DNA of 64,000 nucleotides from Thermoleptolyngbya sichuanensis A183 (GTDB lineage Bacteria; Cyanobacteriota; Cyanobacteriia; Elainellales; Elainellaceae): NCBI RefSeq assembly GCF_013177315.1, contig NZ_CP053661.1, positions 3,906,001 to 3,970,000 of the forward strand, read 5' to 3'. Shown piece by piece: positions 34,827 to 43,876 of this stretch (position 1 is its first letter; each line of letters starts with the position of its first letter). The notes under the pieces were generated by a model. It saw only the letters and a program-made list of their open reading frames with translations, ran no database searches and was not told where the DNA came from. The position numbers and the translations under genes were made by a program.

Positions 34827-35008
34827 TTATCGAAATTAGTAAAAGTGGCGATCGCGCTTTGAACCCTTGCTGGCGGTCGCTTTAAGTTTCGTTGCAAATC
34901 TGAGCCTTTGGCGGGCGATCGCCCTCTTCCTGTGGTTTCTTGAAAGGGAACAAACACAGCCCTGATTTTTCTCGCAGGGTGGCAATGTTGTGATGGGTAG
35001 GCAGCAGG

Positions 35009-36310
35009 ATGGATGGGTTTTGGCGATCGCCCCTGGAGTCTGGCAGAAGACGGCTGAACTGGCGCTGGGTCGGGCTGGCGATCGCTCTCTGTATCAGTCT
35101 TCTGGCAGTTGGACGAATGGGGCTAGCGCAGCAGCCGACCCATGTTTCAGTGCTGATTCAGGCCTTAGAGGGCACGCAATGGGCCTCGCTCATTCAGGAA
35201 TTTGAGGCGCAAAATCCCGACATCAAGCTAGACGTGATCGAGGGCCCCAATGCCACCAATCTGGTCGAAGACCTCTACACCTCGTCGTTTTTGCTGGGCG
35301 ACTCGCCCTACGACTTGGTGTACATGGATATCGTCTGGGTGCCCAAGTTTGCGGCGGCGGGCTGGTTAATGGACTTGAGCGATCGCGCGGCCCAGAGCGA
35401 CTTCTCAGATTTTCTGACCACCGACATCGACGGCGGCCGCTACCGCGACGGACTATACCGCATTCCCCTCCGCTCCGATGCCGGAATGCTCTACTACCGC
35501 ACCGACATTCTGGAACAGCTTGGGGCAACCCCGCCCGACACGTTTGACGAACTGCTGGAGATTTCCCGCGCTGCCAAGCAGGCCGGATTGGCGGACTGGG
35601 GCTATGTGTGGCAGGGGCGACAGTATGAGGGGCTGGCGGCGATGTTTGTAGAAATTCTGGAGGGCTTTGGCGCGTTTTGGGTGAATCCGGAGACGCGGGA
35701 GGTGGGGCTGGACGCTCCAGGGGCGATCGCCGCTGCGGAATTCCTCAAGCGCACCATCGATGAGGGCATCTCGCCACCCGGCGTGACGACCTATCAGGAA
35801 AACGAAGCCCTGCGCCTGTTCCAAAGCGGCAACACCGTCTTTATGCGAAGCTGGCCCTACGCCTGGGCGCTCAGCAATACAGAAGATTCCATCATCAAAG
35901 GCAAGTTTGGTATCAAGCCGATGGTTCACGCCCCCGGCTACAGCAGCGGCGCATGCCAGGGTGGCTGGGGCTTTGGCATTTCCAAGAGCAGCCGCCATCC
36001 CGACGAAGCGTGGCGCGTCATCGAGTTTTTCACTAGCACCGCAGCCCAGCGGCAGTTCATCCTAGAAAGCAGCTACGTCCCCACGAGGCGATCGCTCTTC
36101 ACCGACCCCGCCATCGTCGAAAAATTCAGCCACTATCCCGCCCTGCTGCCCGTCCTCGACGCCACCGTCCTGCGTCCCCCCATCGGTCAATACGCCCAAG
36201 CCTCCGACATCCTCCAGCGCTACCTCAGCGCCGCCATCACCGGCCGCAGTTCGCCCGCAGACGCAATGCAGGCAGCCGCAGCGGAAACCCGACGACTGTT
36301 AGGAACGTAG
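35009..36310 (+). CDS. Carbohydrate ABC transporter, substrate-binding protein (GgtB/MalE-like)
   Basis: This 433-residue periplasmic receptor has a signal segment at about 20-42 (WVGLAIALCISLLAVGRMGL then AQQ). It lacks a lipobox cysteine, so it should be soluble or anchored by an uncleaved signal. The fold matches MalE/UgpB-type proteins (IKLDVIEGPNATNLVEDLYT, DLVYMDIVWVPKFAAAGWL). In Synechocystis GgtB binds glucosylglycerol, trehalose and sucrose; the substrate here is inferred only. The permease and ATPase genes follow. Confidence 0.88.
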   Translation: MDGFWRSPLESGRRRLNWRWVGLAIALCISLLAVGRMGLAQQPTHVSVLIQALEGTQWASLIQEFEAQNPDIKLDVIEGPNATNLVEDLYTSSFLLGDSPYDLVYMDIVWVPKFAAAGWLMDLSDRAAQSDFSDFLTTDIDGGRYRDGLYRIPLRSDAGMLYYRTDILEQLGATPPDTFDELLEISRAAKQAGLADWGYVWQGRQYEGLAAMFVEILEGFGAFWVNPETREVGLDAPGAIAAAEFLKRTIDEGISPPGVTTYQENEALRLFQSGNTVFMRSWPYAWALSNTEDSIIKGKFGIKPMVHAPGYSSGACQGGWGFGISKSSRHPDEAWRVIEFFTSTAAQRQFILESSYVPTRRSLFTDPAIVEKFSHYPALLPVLDATVLRPPIGQYAQASDILQRYLSAAITGRSSPADAMQAAAAETRRLLGT

Positions 36311-36411
36311 CTTAGAAAACCCAGAAGCCCAGAAAGGCATAGATATTAGGACGTAAGCCACCATCCTTCGTTCGCACACCCAAAATCCAAAACCCAAAAT
36401 CCAAAATCCCC

Positions 36412-37344
36412 ATGCCCCAACCGACTCTCCAACAACGCGATTCGCGAAGCGATCCCTATGGGAATCGCCGCACGGGCTGGCTGCTAGTGGCTCCGGCGCT
36501 GCTGCTGCTGGCGGTGGTGTATGCCTATCCGATTCTGCGGGCGTTTTGGCTGGGGCTGTTTACCCAGAATTTGGGGACGGAGCTACAGCCAGTGTTTTCG
36601 GGCTTCGAGAATCTGGGGCGGATGGCGGCGGATGGGCGCTTCTGGCAGAGTCTGGGGAATACGACGGTGTTCACACTGGCGTCGCTGACGCTGGAGCTGA
36701 TTTTGGGCATGGGCATGGCGCTGGTGCTAAATCAGGCGTTTCGCGGGCGCGGCTGGGTGCGGACGATCGCCATTTTGCCCTGGGCGCTGCCGACCGCGCT
36801 GATTGCGCTGGGCTGGGTGTGGATTTTCAACGACCAATACGGCGTGTGGAATGACATCCTGATGCGGCTGGGCATTTTGCAATCGGGCGTGAACTGGCTA
36901 GGCGACCCGACGCTGGCTATGCTGGCGCTGATCGCGGCGGATGTGTGGAAGACGACCTCCTTTGTGGCAATTTTGCTGCTGGCGGGGTTGCAGTCCATCC
37001 CGCAAGACCTGTATGAAGCGCACGCGATGGACGGAGCCACCCGCTGGCAAAGCTTCCGCCAAATTACGCTGCCGCTGCTAATGCCGCAGATTGTGATTGC
37101 GTCGCTGTTTCGCTTTGCTCAGGCGTTTGGCATTTTTGATCTGGTGCAGGTGATGACGGGTGGCGGCCCGGCAGGCGCAACGGAAACCGTGTCCGTCTAT
37201 ATCTATGCCACGGTGATGCGCTATCTCGACTTTGGCTATGGCGCGGCGCTGGTGGTGGTCACATTTTTGCTGCTGGTGGCGGTGGTGGCGATCGCCACGC
37301 TGCTCCTGGCCAAAGCCCGCAGTGCCTCAGGAGAAACAGGATGA
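36412..37344 (+). CDS. Carbohydrate ABC transporter permease 1 (GgtC/MalF-like)
   Basis: This 310-residue permease has six membrane segments. The conserved EAA loop, which contacts the ATPase, reads YEAHAMDGATRWQSFRQITL, followed by PLLMPQIVIAS, near residues 200-230. The N-terminal tail (residues 9-19) is encoded by a palindromic repeat element (RDSRSDPYGNR). It overlaps the next gene by four bases (ATGA), so the permeases are co-translated. It pairs with the GgtD-like permease. Confidence 0.9.
   Translation: MPQPTLQQRDSRSDPYGNRRTGWLLVAPALLLLAVVYAYPILRAFWLGLFTQNLGTELQPVFSGFENLGRMAADGRFWQSLGNTTVFTLASLTLELILGMGMALVLNQAFRGRGWVRTIAILPWALPTALIALGWVWIFNDQYGVWNDILMRLGILQSGVNWLGDPTLAMLALIAADVWKTTSFVAILLLAGLQSIPQDLYEAHAMDGATRWQSFRQITLPLLMPQIVIASLFRFAQAFGIFDLVQVMTGGGPAGATETVSVYIYATVMRYLDFGYGAALVVVTFLLLVAVVAIATLLLAKARSASGETG
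36437..36469 (+). repeat. Palindromic dispersed element, copy B, in frame in CDS
   Basis: It opens GCGATTC and closes GAATCGC, an inverted pair, with GCGAAGCGATCCC in the middle. It encodes RDSRSDPYGNR at the start of the permease. It is nearly identical in sequence to the intergenic copy at 42672. Confidence 0.9.
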
Positions 37345-38210
37345 CGACTCAGCCGATTTCGACCGACACGCCGCGCAGCCGAATTTCTTGGCGACAGGTA
37401 GGAATGATGGGGGCGATCGCCCTCGTCGTCATCCTCAGCCTCGCGCCCATCCTGTGGCAGGTGTTGACCTCGGTGAAAACAAACGCCGACATTTCCGCCG
37501 TGCCCAATGTCTATTTCCCCACCCGCTTCACGCTCCAGCACTATGCGGAACTGTTCAGCCGCCGCCCGTTCCTCACCTACATGCTGAACAGCCTCTTGAT
37601 TGCGGTGATTTCCACGGTGCTCTGTTTGGCGATCGGCACGCCCGCCGCCTACGCCCTAGCGCGATTAAGACTCCCCGGCGAAAACCTACTGCTCTCGCTG
37701 ATCCTGATCGTCACGCTGTTTCCTTACATCCTGCTGTTTCTAGGTCTGCTGGAACTGGTGCGGGCTGCGGGCTTAGGCAACAACTACCTGGCGCTGATCA
37801 TTCCCTACACTGCGATCAACCTGCCCCTGACGATTTTGGTGATGCGGAGTTTCTTTCAGCAGCTTCCCCGCGACCTAGAAGACTCCGCCAAGGTCGATGG
37901 CTACAATACGGGGCAAATGCTGACGCAAATCCTGCTGCCGCTCACCGCCCCTGCCCTCGTCACCACGGGCATTCTGGCGTTCATCTTCGCCTGGAACGAG
38001 TTCATCTTTGCGCTCACCTTCATCACCCGCGAGTCGATGAAAACCGTCCCCGTTGCCGCTGCCCAAATCGGCGGCACCAGCATCTTTGAGGTGCCCTACG
38101 GCCCGCTCGCCGCCGCCACCGTCATCGGCACGCTGCCGCTGGTCGTGCTCGTCCTCCTGTTCCAGCGCCGCATCGTCCAGGGCCTCACCTCCGGCGCGGT
38201 GAAGGGCTAA
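37341..38210 (+). CDS. Carbohydrate ABC transporter permease 2 (GgtD/MalG-like)
   Basis: This 289-residue permease starts at ATG 37341, overlapping the previous stop. It has six membrane segments. The EAA loop reads LEDSAKVDGYNTGQMLTQIL, followed by LPLTAPALVTTG (about 178-205). The C-terminal FQRRIVQGLTSGAVKG is the classical MalG tail (xQRxxVxGLTxGAVKG). With the previous protein it forms the transmembrane channel. Confidence 0.93.
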   Translation: MTTQPISTDTPRSRISWRQVGMMGAIALVVILSLAPILWQVLTSVKTNADISAVPNVYFPTRFTLQHYAELFSRRPFLTYMLNSLLIAVISTVLCLAIGTPAAYALARLRLPGENLLLSLILIVTLFPYILLFLGLLELVRAAGLGNNYLALIIPYTAINLPLTILVMRSFFQQLPRDLEDSAKVDGYNTGQMLTQILLPLTAPALVTTGILAFIFAWNEFIFALTFITRESMKTVPVAAAQIGGTSIFEVPYGPLAAATVIGTLPLVVLVLLFQRRIVQGLTSGAVKG

Positions 38211-38255
38211 TCCAGCGATGAACTTTGATTTTGGCTCTCTGCACCCCTAACTCCC

Positions 38256-39320
38256 ATGTCTAAACTCGAATTGCAACACCTCAATAAAACCTACAGCGCC
38301 AGCGTCGTGCCCGTGAAAGACTTGAGCCTGGCGGTGGGAGACGGCGAGTTTTTGACGCTGCTGGGGCCGTCGGGGTGCGGCAAATCTACGATTTTGCGGA
38401 TGATTGCGGGGTTGGAGCAGCCGACGCGGGGCGAGGTGGTGATTGGCGATCGCCCCGTCACCCACATCCCACCGGGCGATCGCAACATTGCGATGGTCTT
38501 TCAGAGCTACGCACTCTACCCGCACCTGTCGGTATTCGACAACATTGCGTCGGGACTAAAGCTGCGGCGGGTTCCCCCAGAGGAAATTCGGCAGCGGGTC
38601 GCCTCTGCGTCCGAGGCGCTGGGGCTAGGGAATTTGCTAGATCGTAAGCCTGGTCAGCTTTCGGGGGGGCAGCGTCAGCGGGTAGCACTGGGTCGAGCCC
38701 TCGTTCGGCAGCCAGAGGTGTTTTTGCTGGATGAGCCGCTCAGCAACCTGGATGCCCTGCTGCGCGAACAGGTGCGGGCAGACCTGAAGCAGCTTTTTGC
38801 AGAACAGCAAGCCCCCGTCGTCTACGTTACCCACGATCAGACCGAAGCCATGACCCTTTCGACGAAGGTTGCCGTGCTGAACAACGGCGAACTCCAGCAG
38901 CTCGCGCCGCCTGCGGAGATCTATCGCCACCCGGCTAATCGCTTTGTGGCAGGCTTCGTCGGCAGTCCCCAAATGAACCTGTTTGACCTGACCTGCGAAA
39001 ACGGGTTTGCCCTGCTTAACAATGCCAAAATTCCCTTGCCCGATCGCCTCAAGTCCCTTTCTGCCGTTACCCTCGGCATTCGCCCAGAACAGGTTCGGCT
39101 CGCTCGAACGGGCGATCGCACGCTGATCAACGGCAGCGTGTTTCTGACCGAACATCTGGGCATGAACAATCTTGTCAGCATTCGCATTCCCGGCGCGAAC
39201 GATCGCACGCTGCGGGCGCTGCTGCCGATGGATGCGGTGTGGAACTCAGACGAGATGGCGCTAGCACTGCCGCCGGAGCATCTGCACTGGTTTGACGCGG
39301 AAACGGGCGATCGCCTATGA
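38256..39320 (+). CDS. Carbohydrate ABC transporter ATP-binding protein (MalK/UgpC/GgtA-like)
   Basis: This 354-residue ATPase has Walker A GPSGCGKST, Q-loop FQSYALYPHLSV, signature LSGGQRQRVALGRAL, Walker B VFLLDEPLSNLD and H-loop VTHDQTEAM. It has a C-terminal TOBE-type regulatory domain of about 100 residues (LGIRPEQVRLARTGDRTLIN). It lies 45 bp downstream of the permease and completes the transporter. In Synechocystis ggtA lies apart from ggtBCD, so this full cluster is a tighter arrangement. Confidence 0.92.
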   Translation: MSKLELQHLNKTYSASVVPVKDLSLAVGDGEFLTLLGPSGCGKSTILRMIAGLEQPTRGEVVIGDRPVTHIPPGDRNIAMVFQSYALYPHLSVFDNIASGLKLRRVPPEEIRQRVASASEALGLGNLLDRKPGQLSGGQRQRVALGRALVRQPEVFLLDEPLSNLDALLREQVRADLKQLFAEQQAPVVYVTHDQTEAMTLSTKVAVLNNGELQQLAPPAEIYRHPANRFVAGFVGSPQMNLFDLTCENGFALLNNAKIPLPDRLKSLSAVTLGIRPEQVRLARTGDRTLINGSVFLTEHLGMNNLVSIRIPGANDRTLRALLPMDAVWNSDEMALALPPEHLHWFDAETGDRL

Positions 39321-39400
39321 CTCGCTTTCTTGTTGCTCTGGACAATCCAAACTGTCAATCCAAAATCCAAAATCCGAAGTCTCAAAATCCAAAACCAGCC

Positions 39401-39874
39401 TTAACAGCCCGCATCGCCCACGACTGGAACCTCCACCATTGCGCCGTTCCGCTCGACCTGAATTGTGCCATCGGCGATCGCCACGCTTTCGATTTCGCCT
39501 TCTGCGCCTAGCGTCACGGTGACGGTTGCGGTGATGGTTCCGTCAGTGCTGCGAAACATCTGGGTCGTTTTTTGTCCATAGAAATCTTGTCCGCTGCCAT
39601 CGACTCGGCTAAACGCCACCAAGTTGCCGTCAATCAGCATCCGCATCGACCCGTCTTCGATGCCGTTGAAAAAGACGTATTGCTCGCGGGATGTGCGGTC
39701 TGCCTTCCAGAGCGCCATCCCACAGCCGTAGAGGTTGTTTTCTGCAAGGGAAAACTCGCCCACACGGGGCGCAGGAGCCATCGGCGGCGTTTCAGGATTA
39801 GTTCCAACCTCGACCGCCAGCCCACAGCCTGCCAGCAGGAAGGACATTAGCGCTGCGGTCAGTCGTTGTTTCAT
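39401..39874 (-). CDS. Hypothetical lipoprotein
   Basis: The start at ATG 39874 gives MKQRLTAALMSFLLAGCGLA, a lipoprotein signal with lipobox LAGC (Cys17). A 140-residue mature domain follows, with no named family in view (YGCGMALWKADRTSREQYVF, then ATVTVTLGAEGEIESVAIAD). It is probably anchored to a membrane facing the periplasm or lumen. I cannot assign a function. It is in the same direction as the antiporter gene upstream. Confidence 0.78.
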   Translation of the reverse strand: MKQRLTAALMSFLLAGCGLAVEVGTNPETPPMAPAPRVGEFSLAENNLYGCGMALWKADRTSREQYVFFNGIEDGSMRMLIDGNLVAFSRVDGSGQDFYGQKTTQMFRSTDGTITATVTVTLGAEGEIESVAIADGTIQVERNGAMVEVPVVGDAGC

Positions 39875-39938
39875 TACAGGTTCCCCAGTCTCCAGACTCC
39901 AGTAATAGTTATTAAACTCGCATAGACGCATCAAGCAA

Positions 39939-39973
39939 AGCCCCGGTTCCCTACAACGAGAAAAACCGGGGCC
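39939..39973 (-). terminator. Hairpin between antiporter and lipoprotein genes
   Basis: GCCCCGGTT and AACCGGGGC pair as a 9 bp stem around a ~16-base loop. On the minus strand a short T-containing tail follows (tttgctt), so its strength as a terminator is moderate. It lies 25 bp after the antiporter stop. Confidence 0.6.
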
Positions 39974-39997
39974 TGCGAGAAACCGTAGGGTTTGTAG

Positions 39998-41452
39998 CTA
40001 CTCAGCAGACACAGCGCTGGCATCGGCGGCTTCGGGGGCGATCGCCGTTCCAGCCGAGGGCGAATCTGGCTCCTTAAAGACGATCCGCAGCAGGGCAGGC
40101 GCAATGAAGGTCGTGCCGATCACCATCACGATAATGGCAGCCTCCAGCGACTTCGACAGCACACCCGTCGCGGAACCCACACCCACAAACACCAGACCGA
40201 CCTCGCCCCGGGGCACCATGCCCACGCCGATCGCCAATCGGTTAATCCCCGGCTTGCCAAACACGCCCAACCCCGTTACCAGCTTGCCCAAAAACGCAAC
40301 TGCCAGCAGGAAAATTGCAATAATCAGCCCTTCACGGTTCTCCGGGTTAAATGGGTTCAGCACGCTGACATCGGTACGCGCTCCCACCACCACAAAGAAA
40401 ATGGGCACGAGCATATCGGCGATCGGGATAATTTGCTCTTCTAGCTCTTCCCGCTTTTCGGTTTCTGCCAGAACCAGCCCCGCCGCAAACGCACCCAAGA
40501 TTCCTTCTAGCTGAATGGCTGCACCGATATAGGCAAGTCCGAAAGCAAAAATCAGCGAGGCAATCAGCAATTGCCCCCGCGTTTTCAGTCGATCCACCAG
40601 CGCCACAAAGAAGGGGCTGAGCAATCGTCCCAAAAAGATGGAGCCGATGAGAAACACGGCCGCGCTGACCACCAGGTAAATTACGTTGCCGATCTGGACT
40701 TCGCCCGTCTTGGCCAGACTAGCGACCACTGCCAGCACGATAATGCCCAGCACATCGTCCAACACCGCCGCGCCGATAATAATCTGACCTTCGGGCGAAC
40801 TTAGCTTCTGGATTTCTGCCAGCACTTTGGCAGTGATGCCAATGCTGGTCGCTGTCAGCGCGGCTCCGGCAAAAATGGCGGGCACCGTCGGCACCCCAAA
40901 CAGCAGCATGAGTCCGGCTGTACCTGCGGCAAAGGGAACCACGACCCCAATCACGGCGACGACCGCCGCCTGGGGGCCGACGCGGATGAGTTCCTTCAAA
41001 TCGGACTCTAGCCCAATTTCAAACAGCAGGATGATGACCCCAATTTCGGCTAGCACAGAGATGACTTCGCTCTCTGCCTGAAAAACGCTGCCTGCCGCCT
41101 CAGTGCCAACGCCGCTTGTCGCCTCAATCAGCCGCATAATCAGGGAGCCAGATTCCTGGAACCCGCTTTCGGGAAACACTAGCAGATGGAGGGCCGATAC
41201 CCCGACCACCACGCCGCCAATTAGCTCTCCTAGCACGGGGGGTAGCCCCACGCGGACGCAGAGTTCGCCGCCTGCCTTGGCCGCCAGATAGACCACAATC
41301 AGGCTGACTAATACGCTACCGAGAACAAAGGTTGCTTCCTCCGGAGAAGCAGACTCGGCGACCACCGAGAAGGCATTTTGGGAAGCGGGGTTAAACCACA
41401 GGGCAGAAATGTCTAAACCGAATGGATGAAACAAAGTAGCCGGACTCAGCAT
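39998..41452 (-). CDS. nhaS3: CPA2-type Na+/H+ antiporter, NhaS3/NapA-like
   Basis: This 484-residue membrane protein has ~12 hydrophobic segments. The core motif ALTATSIGITAKVLAEIQKL and the VLDDVLGIIVLAV stretch, with its paired aspartates, match the ion-binding crossing of CPA2 antiporters. In Synechocystis NhaS3 is essential and lies in the thylakoid membrane, controlling Na+ and K+ by the clock; the assignment here is by similarity to memory only. No UspA tail is present, unlike the antiporter at 12374. The end is acidic. Confidence 0.86.
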   Translation of the reverse strand: MLSPATLFHPFGLDISALWFNPASQNAFSVVAESASPEEATFVLGSVLVSLIVVYLAAKAGGELCVRVGLPPVLGELIGGVVVGVSALHLLVFPESGFQESGSLIMRLIEATSGVGTEAAGSVFQAESEVISVLAEIGVIILLFEIGLESDLKELIRVGPQAAVVAVIGVVVPFAAGTAGLMLLFGVPTVPAIFAGAALTATSIGITAKVLAEIQKLSSPEGQIIIGAAVLDDVLGIIVLAVVASLAKTGEVQIGNVIYLVVSAAVFLIGSIFLGRLLSPFFVALVDRLKTRGQLLIASLIFAFGLAYIGAAIQLEGILGAFAAGLVLAETEKREELEEQIIPIADMLVPIFFVVVGARTDVSVLNPFNPENREGLIIAIFLLAVAFLGKLVTGLGVFGKPGINRLAIGVGMVPRGEVGLVFVGVGSATGVLSKSLEAAIIVMVIGTTFIAPALLRIVFKEPDSPSAGTAIAPEAADASAVSAE

Positions 41453-41703
41453 TCACTTGACAAGACTCGTCCTGTTTACTTTACCGTGAGTATTCCTGCG
41501 TAAAACAGCGATCGCCCCTGGATATTCTTCAAGATCTCCAGACAATTACTGAAAACACAAGCATCCTAGGCTTCGATAAAAGTTGTAGAAACGGGCAATT
41601 AGTAGAACTAAACCCTGGATTTTTCCATCAACAAACATAAAGAAGTTCGATAGCAGTGGCGCTAGAAGTGGCCTGGCACATTAGCCGCAAATCGCTTTCT
41701 ACC

Positions 41704-42516
41704 TTAGATAAACACCCGGTGCTGCAAAGACGGCATCTGCCGCCGCACTTGCGCTAGCCGAGAGGGTTCAATGGAGGCGATCGCCACGCCAGGTTTCTCT
41801 TCTACTTCTGCCAAAATCAGACCCCATGGGTCGATAATCGCCGCGTGTCCGTGGGACTGTCGCCGCGCATTGTGTTTGCCCGTTTGAGCGGGCGCAATCA
41901 CGTAGCAGGTGTTTTCGATCGCCCGCGCCTGGAGCAAAACCTGCCAGTGATCTTTGCCCGTATAAGCGGTAAAGGCCGCGGGCACAAACAGCACCTCCGC
42001 CCCCATCTGCGCCAGGTGACGATAGAGTTCAGGAAAGCGCACGTCATAGCAGACCGATAGCCCCAGATTGCCGAAGTCTTTGGAGGGGTAGATCGGGGGC
42101 AGTTGCGTTCCGGCTAGGACAATGCTCGATTCCTGGTAGGTGTTGCCGTCTGGCAGGTTCACGTCAAACAGATGTACCTTTTCATAGCGGGCCAGTTCGC
42201 TGCCGCTGGGGTCTACCAGCAGGGCGGTGTTGTAGACTTTGCCTGTGCCCGTGGGAACCGGGAAGCCACCCCCCAACAGCGTCACCTGATAGCGCTGGGC
42301 CATGGTTTTTAGAAATTTTTCGCTGCCCTGGGCGATCGCCTCTGCCTGGGCTAGCTTCGCGTCTTCATCGCCCAAAAATGAAAAATTCTCTGGCAGCCCA
42401 ATCAGTTCCGCACCCTGACGCACCGCCAAATCGATTAAATCTTCTGCCTGAGCCAGATTTTTATCCAGATCTGGCACGCTATTCATTTGCACTGCTGCCG
42501 CTAGATAAGACCTCAT
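41704..42516 (-). CDS. Carbon-nitrogen hydrolase family protein (Nit1/nitrilase superfamily)
   Basis: This 270-residue enzyme has the Glu-Lys-Cys triad: E43 in GLPENFSFLG, the lysine in YEKVHLFDVNLPDG, and the cysteine in LSVCYDVRFPELY. The segment VNLPDGNTYQESSIVLAGTQ is typical of Nit1-type deaminated glutathione amidases. It may clear ketoglutaramate-like by-products. The ATG at 42516 overlaps the stop of a short doubtful frame. Length and motifs are complete. Confidence 0.9.
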   Translation of the reverse strand: MRSYLAAAVQMNSVPDLDKNLAQAEDLIDLAVRQGAELIGLPENFSFLGDEDAKLAQAEAIAQGSEKFLKTMAQRYQVTLLGGGFPVPTGTGKVYNTALLVDPSGSELARYEKVHLFDVNLPDGNTYQESSIVLAGTQLPPIYPSKDFGNLGLSVCYDVRFPELYRHLAQMGAEVLFVPAAFTAYTGKDHWQVLLQARAIENTCYVIAPAQTGKHNARRQSHGHAAIIDPWGLILAEVEEKPGVAIASIEPSRLAQVRRQMPSLQHRVFI

Positions 42517-43876
42517 GATTCCTTGCGATTGAAAACCATACTCCCATTCAGCCCAAAATATTCGTCCTTCTCATCATGGCGGGCGATCGCGCTGCGAGAG
42601 GACTTTGCGACCCGCCTACACCTGACCCAAACCTCCCCTAAAACGACAAACGACGCGCCCTGAGCGGGATAGCGATTCGCGAAGCGATCCCTGCGGGCAT
42701 CGCCCAGTTTGGTGCTGCCACATGCGGAGAACGTCTCTCTTGCACATCTCACTGACCTGAGATCAAGGTACATGGCGCATCAAAGGGTTTAGAAACGGGC
42801 GTAGTAAGTATCGTGCCTAATTTTAGCCCTATTCTTTCCCGATTCCTTTGGGACTTATGTGGTCGAACGTGTAGTCGAAAGATTTCTTATAGCCCGCGCT
42901 TCACCATCTGCTTCACAAAGGGGTCAGCGGCTTCTACGGATGTAGCGTGTCAATTTACACTCTATCGGGCGCTGAATCTTCACCAAATTTTCAAATAGAT
43001 GTTCTTGATACATAACTAGATGAATCTTCTATGAACTTCATTCATCAGCCTGTTGTCGAATGCTCTCTTATGACCATTTAATGTCTAAGCAATAGAGCCT
43101 ACTCACTCTGTTTGATTGCTTCACTGGTCTTCTCGACATCGACACATCTCGCTGCCTTTCAGAACCAACTCTGGTTTTGTTCAGGGCGATCGCACTTGGA
43201 GTCGAAGTCATCAGCCGGGGTGCTGGCCTTAGGCGTGCAGTTTTTACGAGCCTTTCACTATATTTTTGAATGTTGCGTTTGAGGGAATTTCAGAAATTTT
43301 TCGCAAGAGATTTTTTAGCTATCTGCCGAGTCATACTTGCGTGTAAATTCTGAGTTTGCATCTGAGTTCACAGTTTCCCCCCCATCAGCGGTGAACGGCA
43401 AGATTCAACCCTGTTCGTCAACCTTGATGAAACCCCTTCTCAACTTGTCCCCCCAATGCAGTATCTTAGTGTGCAGCGCTTGATCGCAAGCTTTTTGGGC
43501 GGGCGGTCAAAGGTTCGGCAAACTGGCTACAGTATTAGCCGCTGCTTCATACTAAGTTCATAGTGTGAGGTCGGTTGAGGAGTCAAAGGATTAACCAGAG
43601 CGTTAGGCTCAACAACAGGTTTTACGAGTCCGAAGTGTCTCTAGTCAAGGTATTTAGTCAAGGTATCTGGAAGGTTGACCCGGTAGAATTTTGCAGCCCA
43701 GTATTAACCTTCCGGCAGCGCTTAGCTTGTCTGTATTTGATTCGTCTGTGTTTAGTTGTGGCGAGAGGTACTTGCTACAGCCTGACTCAAGAAATTTAAC
43801 CAGTCTCTTCGGTATATCAAGCCCTTTTTTACGCTTGCGTTCGCTCAGTTGCCCACCCGACACAAACCTGGAAGTC
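42517..43876. other. 1.36 kb gene-poor region
   Basis: I see no supported gene in the largest empty stretch of the window. It holds one palindromic element (42672-42704), one HIP1 site near 43187, and A+T-rich sequence. A minus-strand frame next to the nitrilase gene (42513-42773) covers the palindrome and is doubtful. Much of this DNA may be decayed genes or a long leader of the FHA gene. Confidence 0.6.
42672..42704. repeat. Palindromic dispersed element, copy C, intergenic
   Basis: It opens GCGATTCGCGAAGCGATCCC and continues TGCGGGCATCGCC. The sequence agrees with copy B through its first 21 bases and differs at two positions after. It is the only complete copy outside a gene. Confidence 0.9.

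Larger units (their letters stand above)
34557..35008. other. Intergenic region with MITE and 13 bp array
   Basis: No gene is present. The MITE at 34645-34782 and the array at 34788-34826 lie side by side. The end of this region is the leader of the transporter operon. Confidence 0.6.

Noticed and set aside
42513-42773. 86-residue minus-strand frame overlapping the nitrilase start
   Set aside because: It includes the palindromic element and has no recognised similarity, although the end DEYFGLNGSMVFNRKES overlaps the next start neatly.
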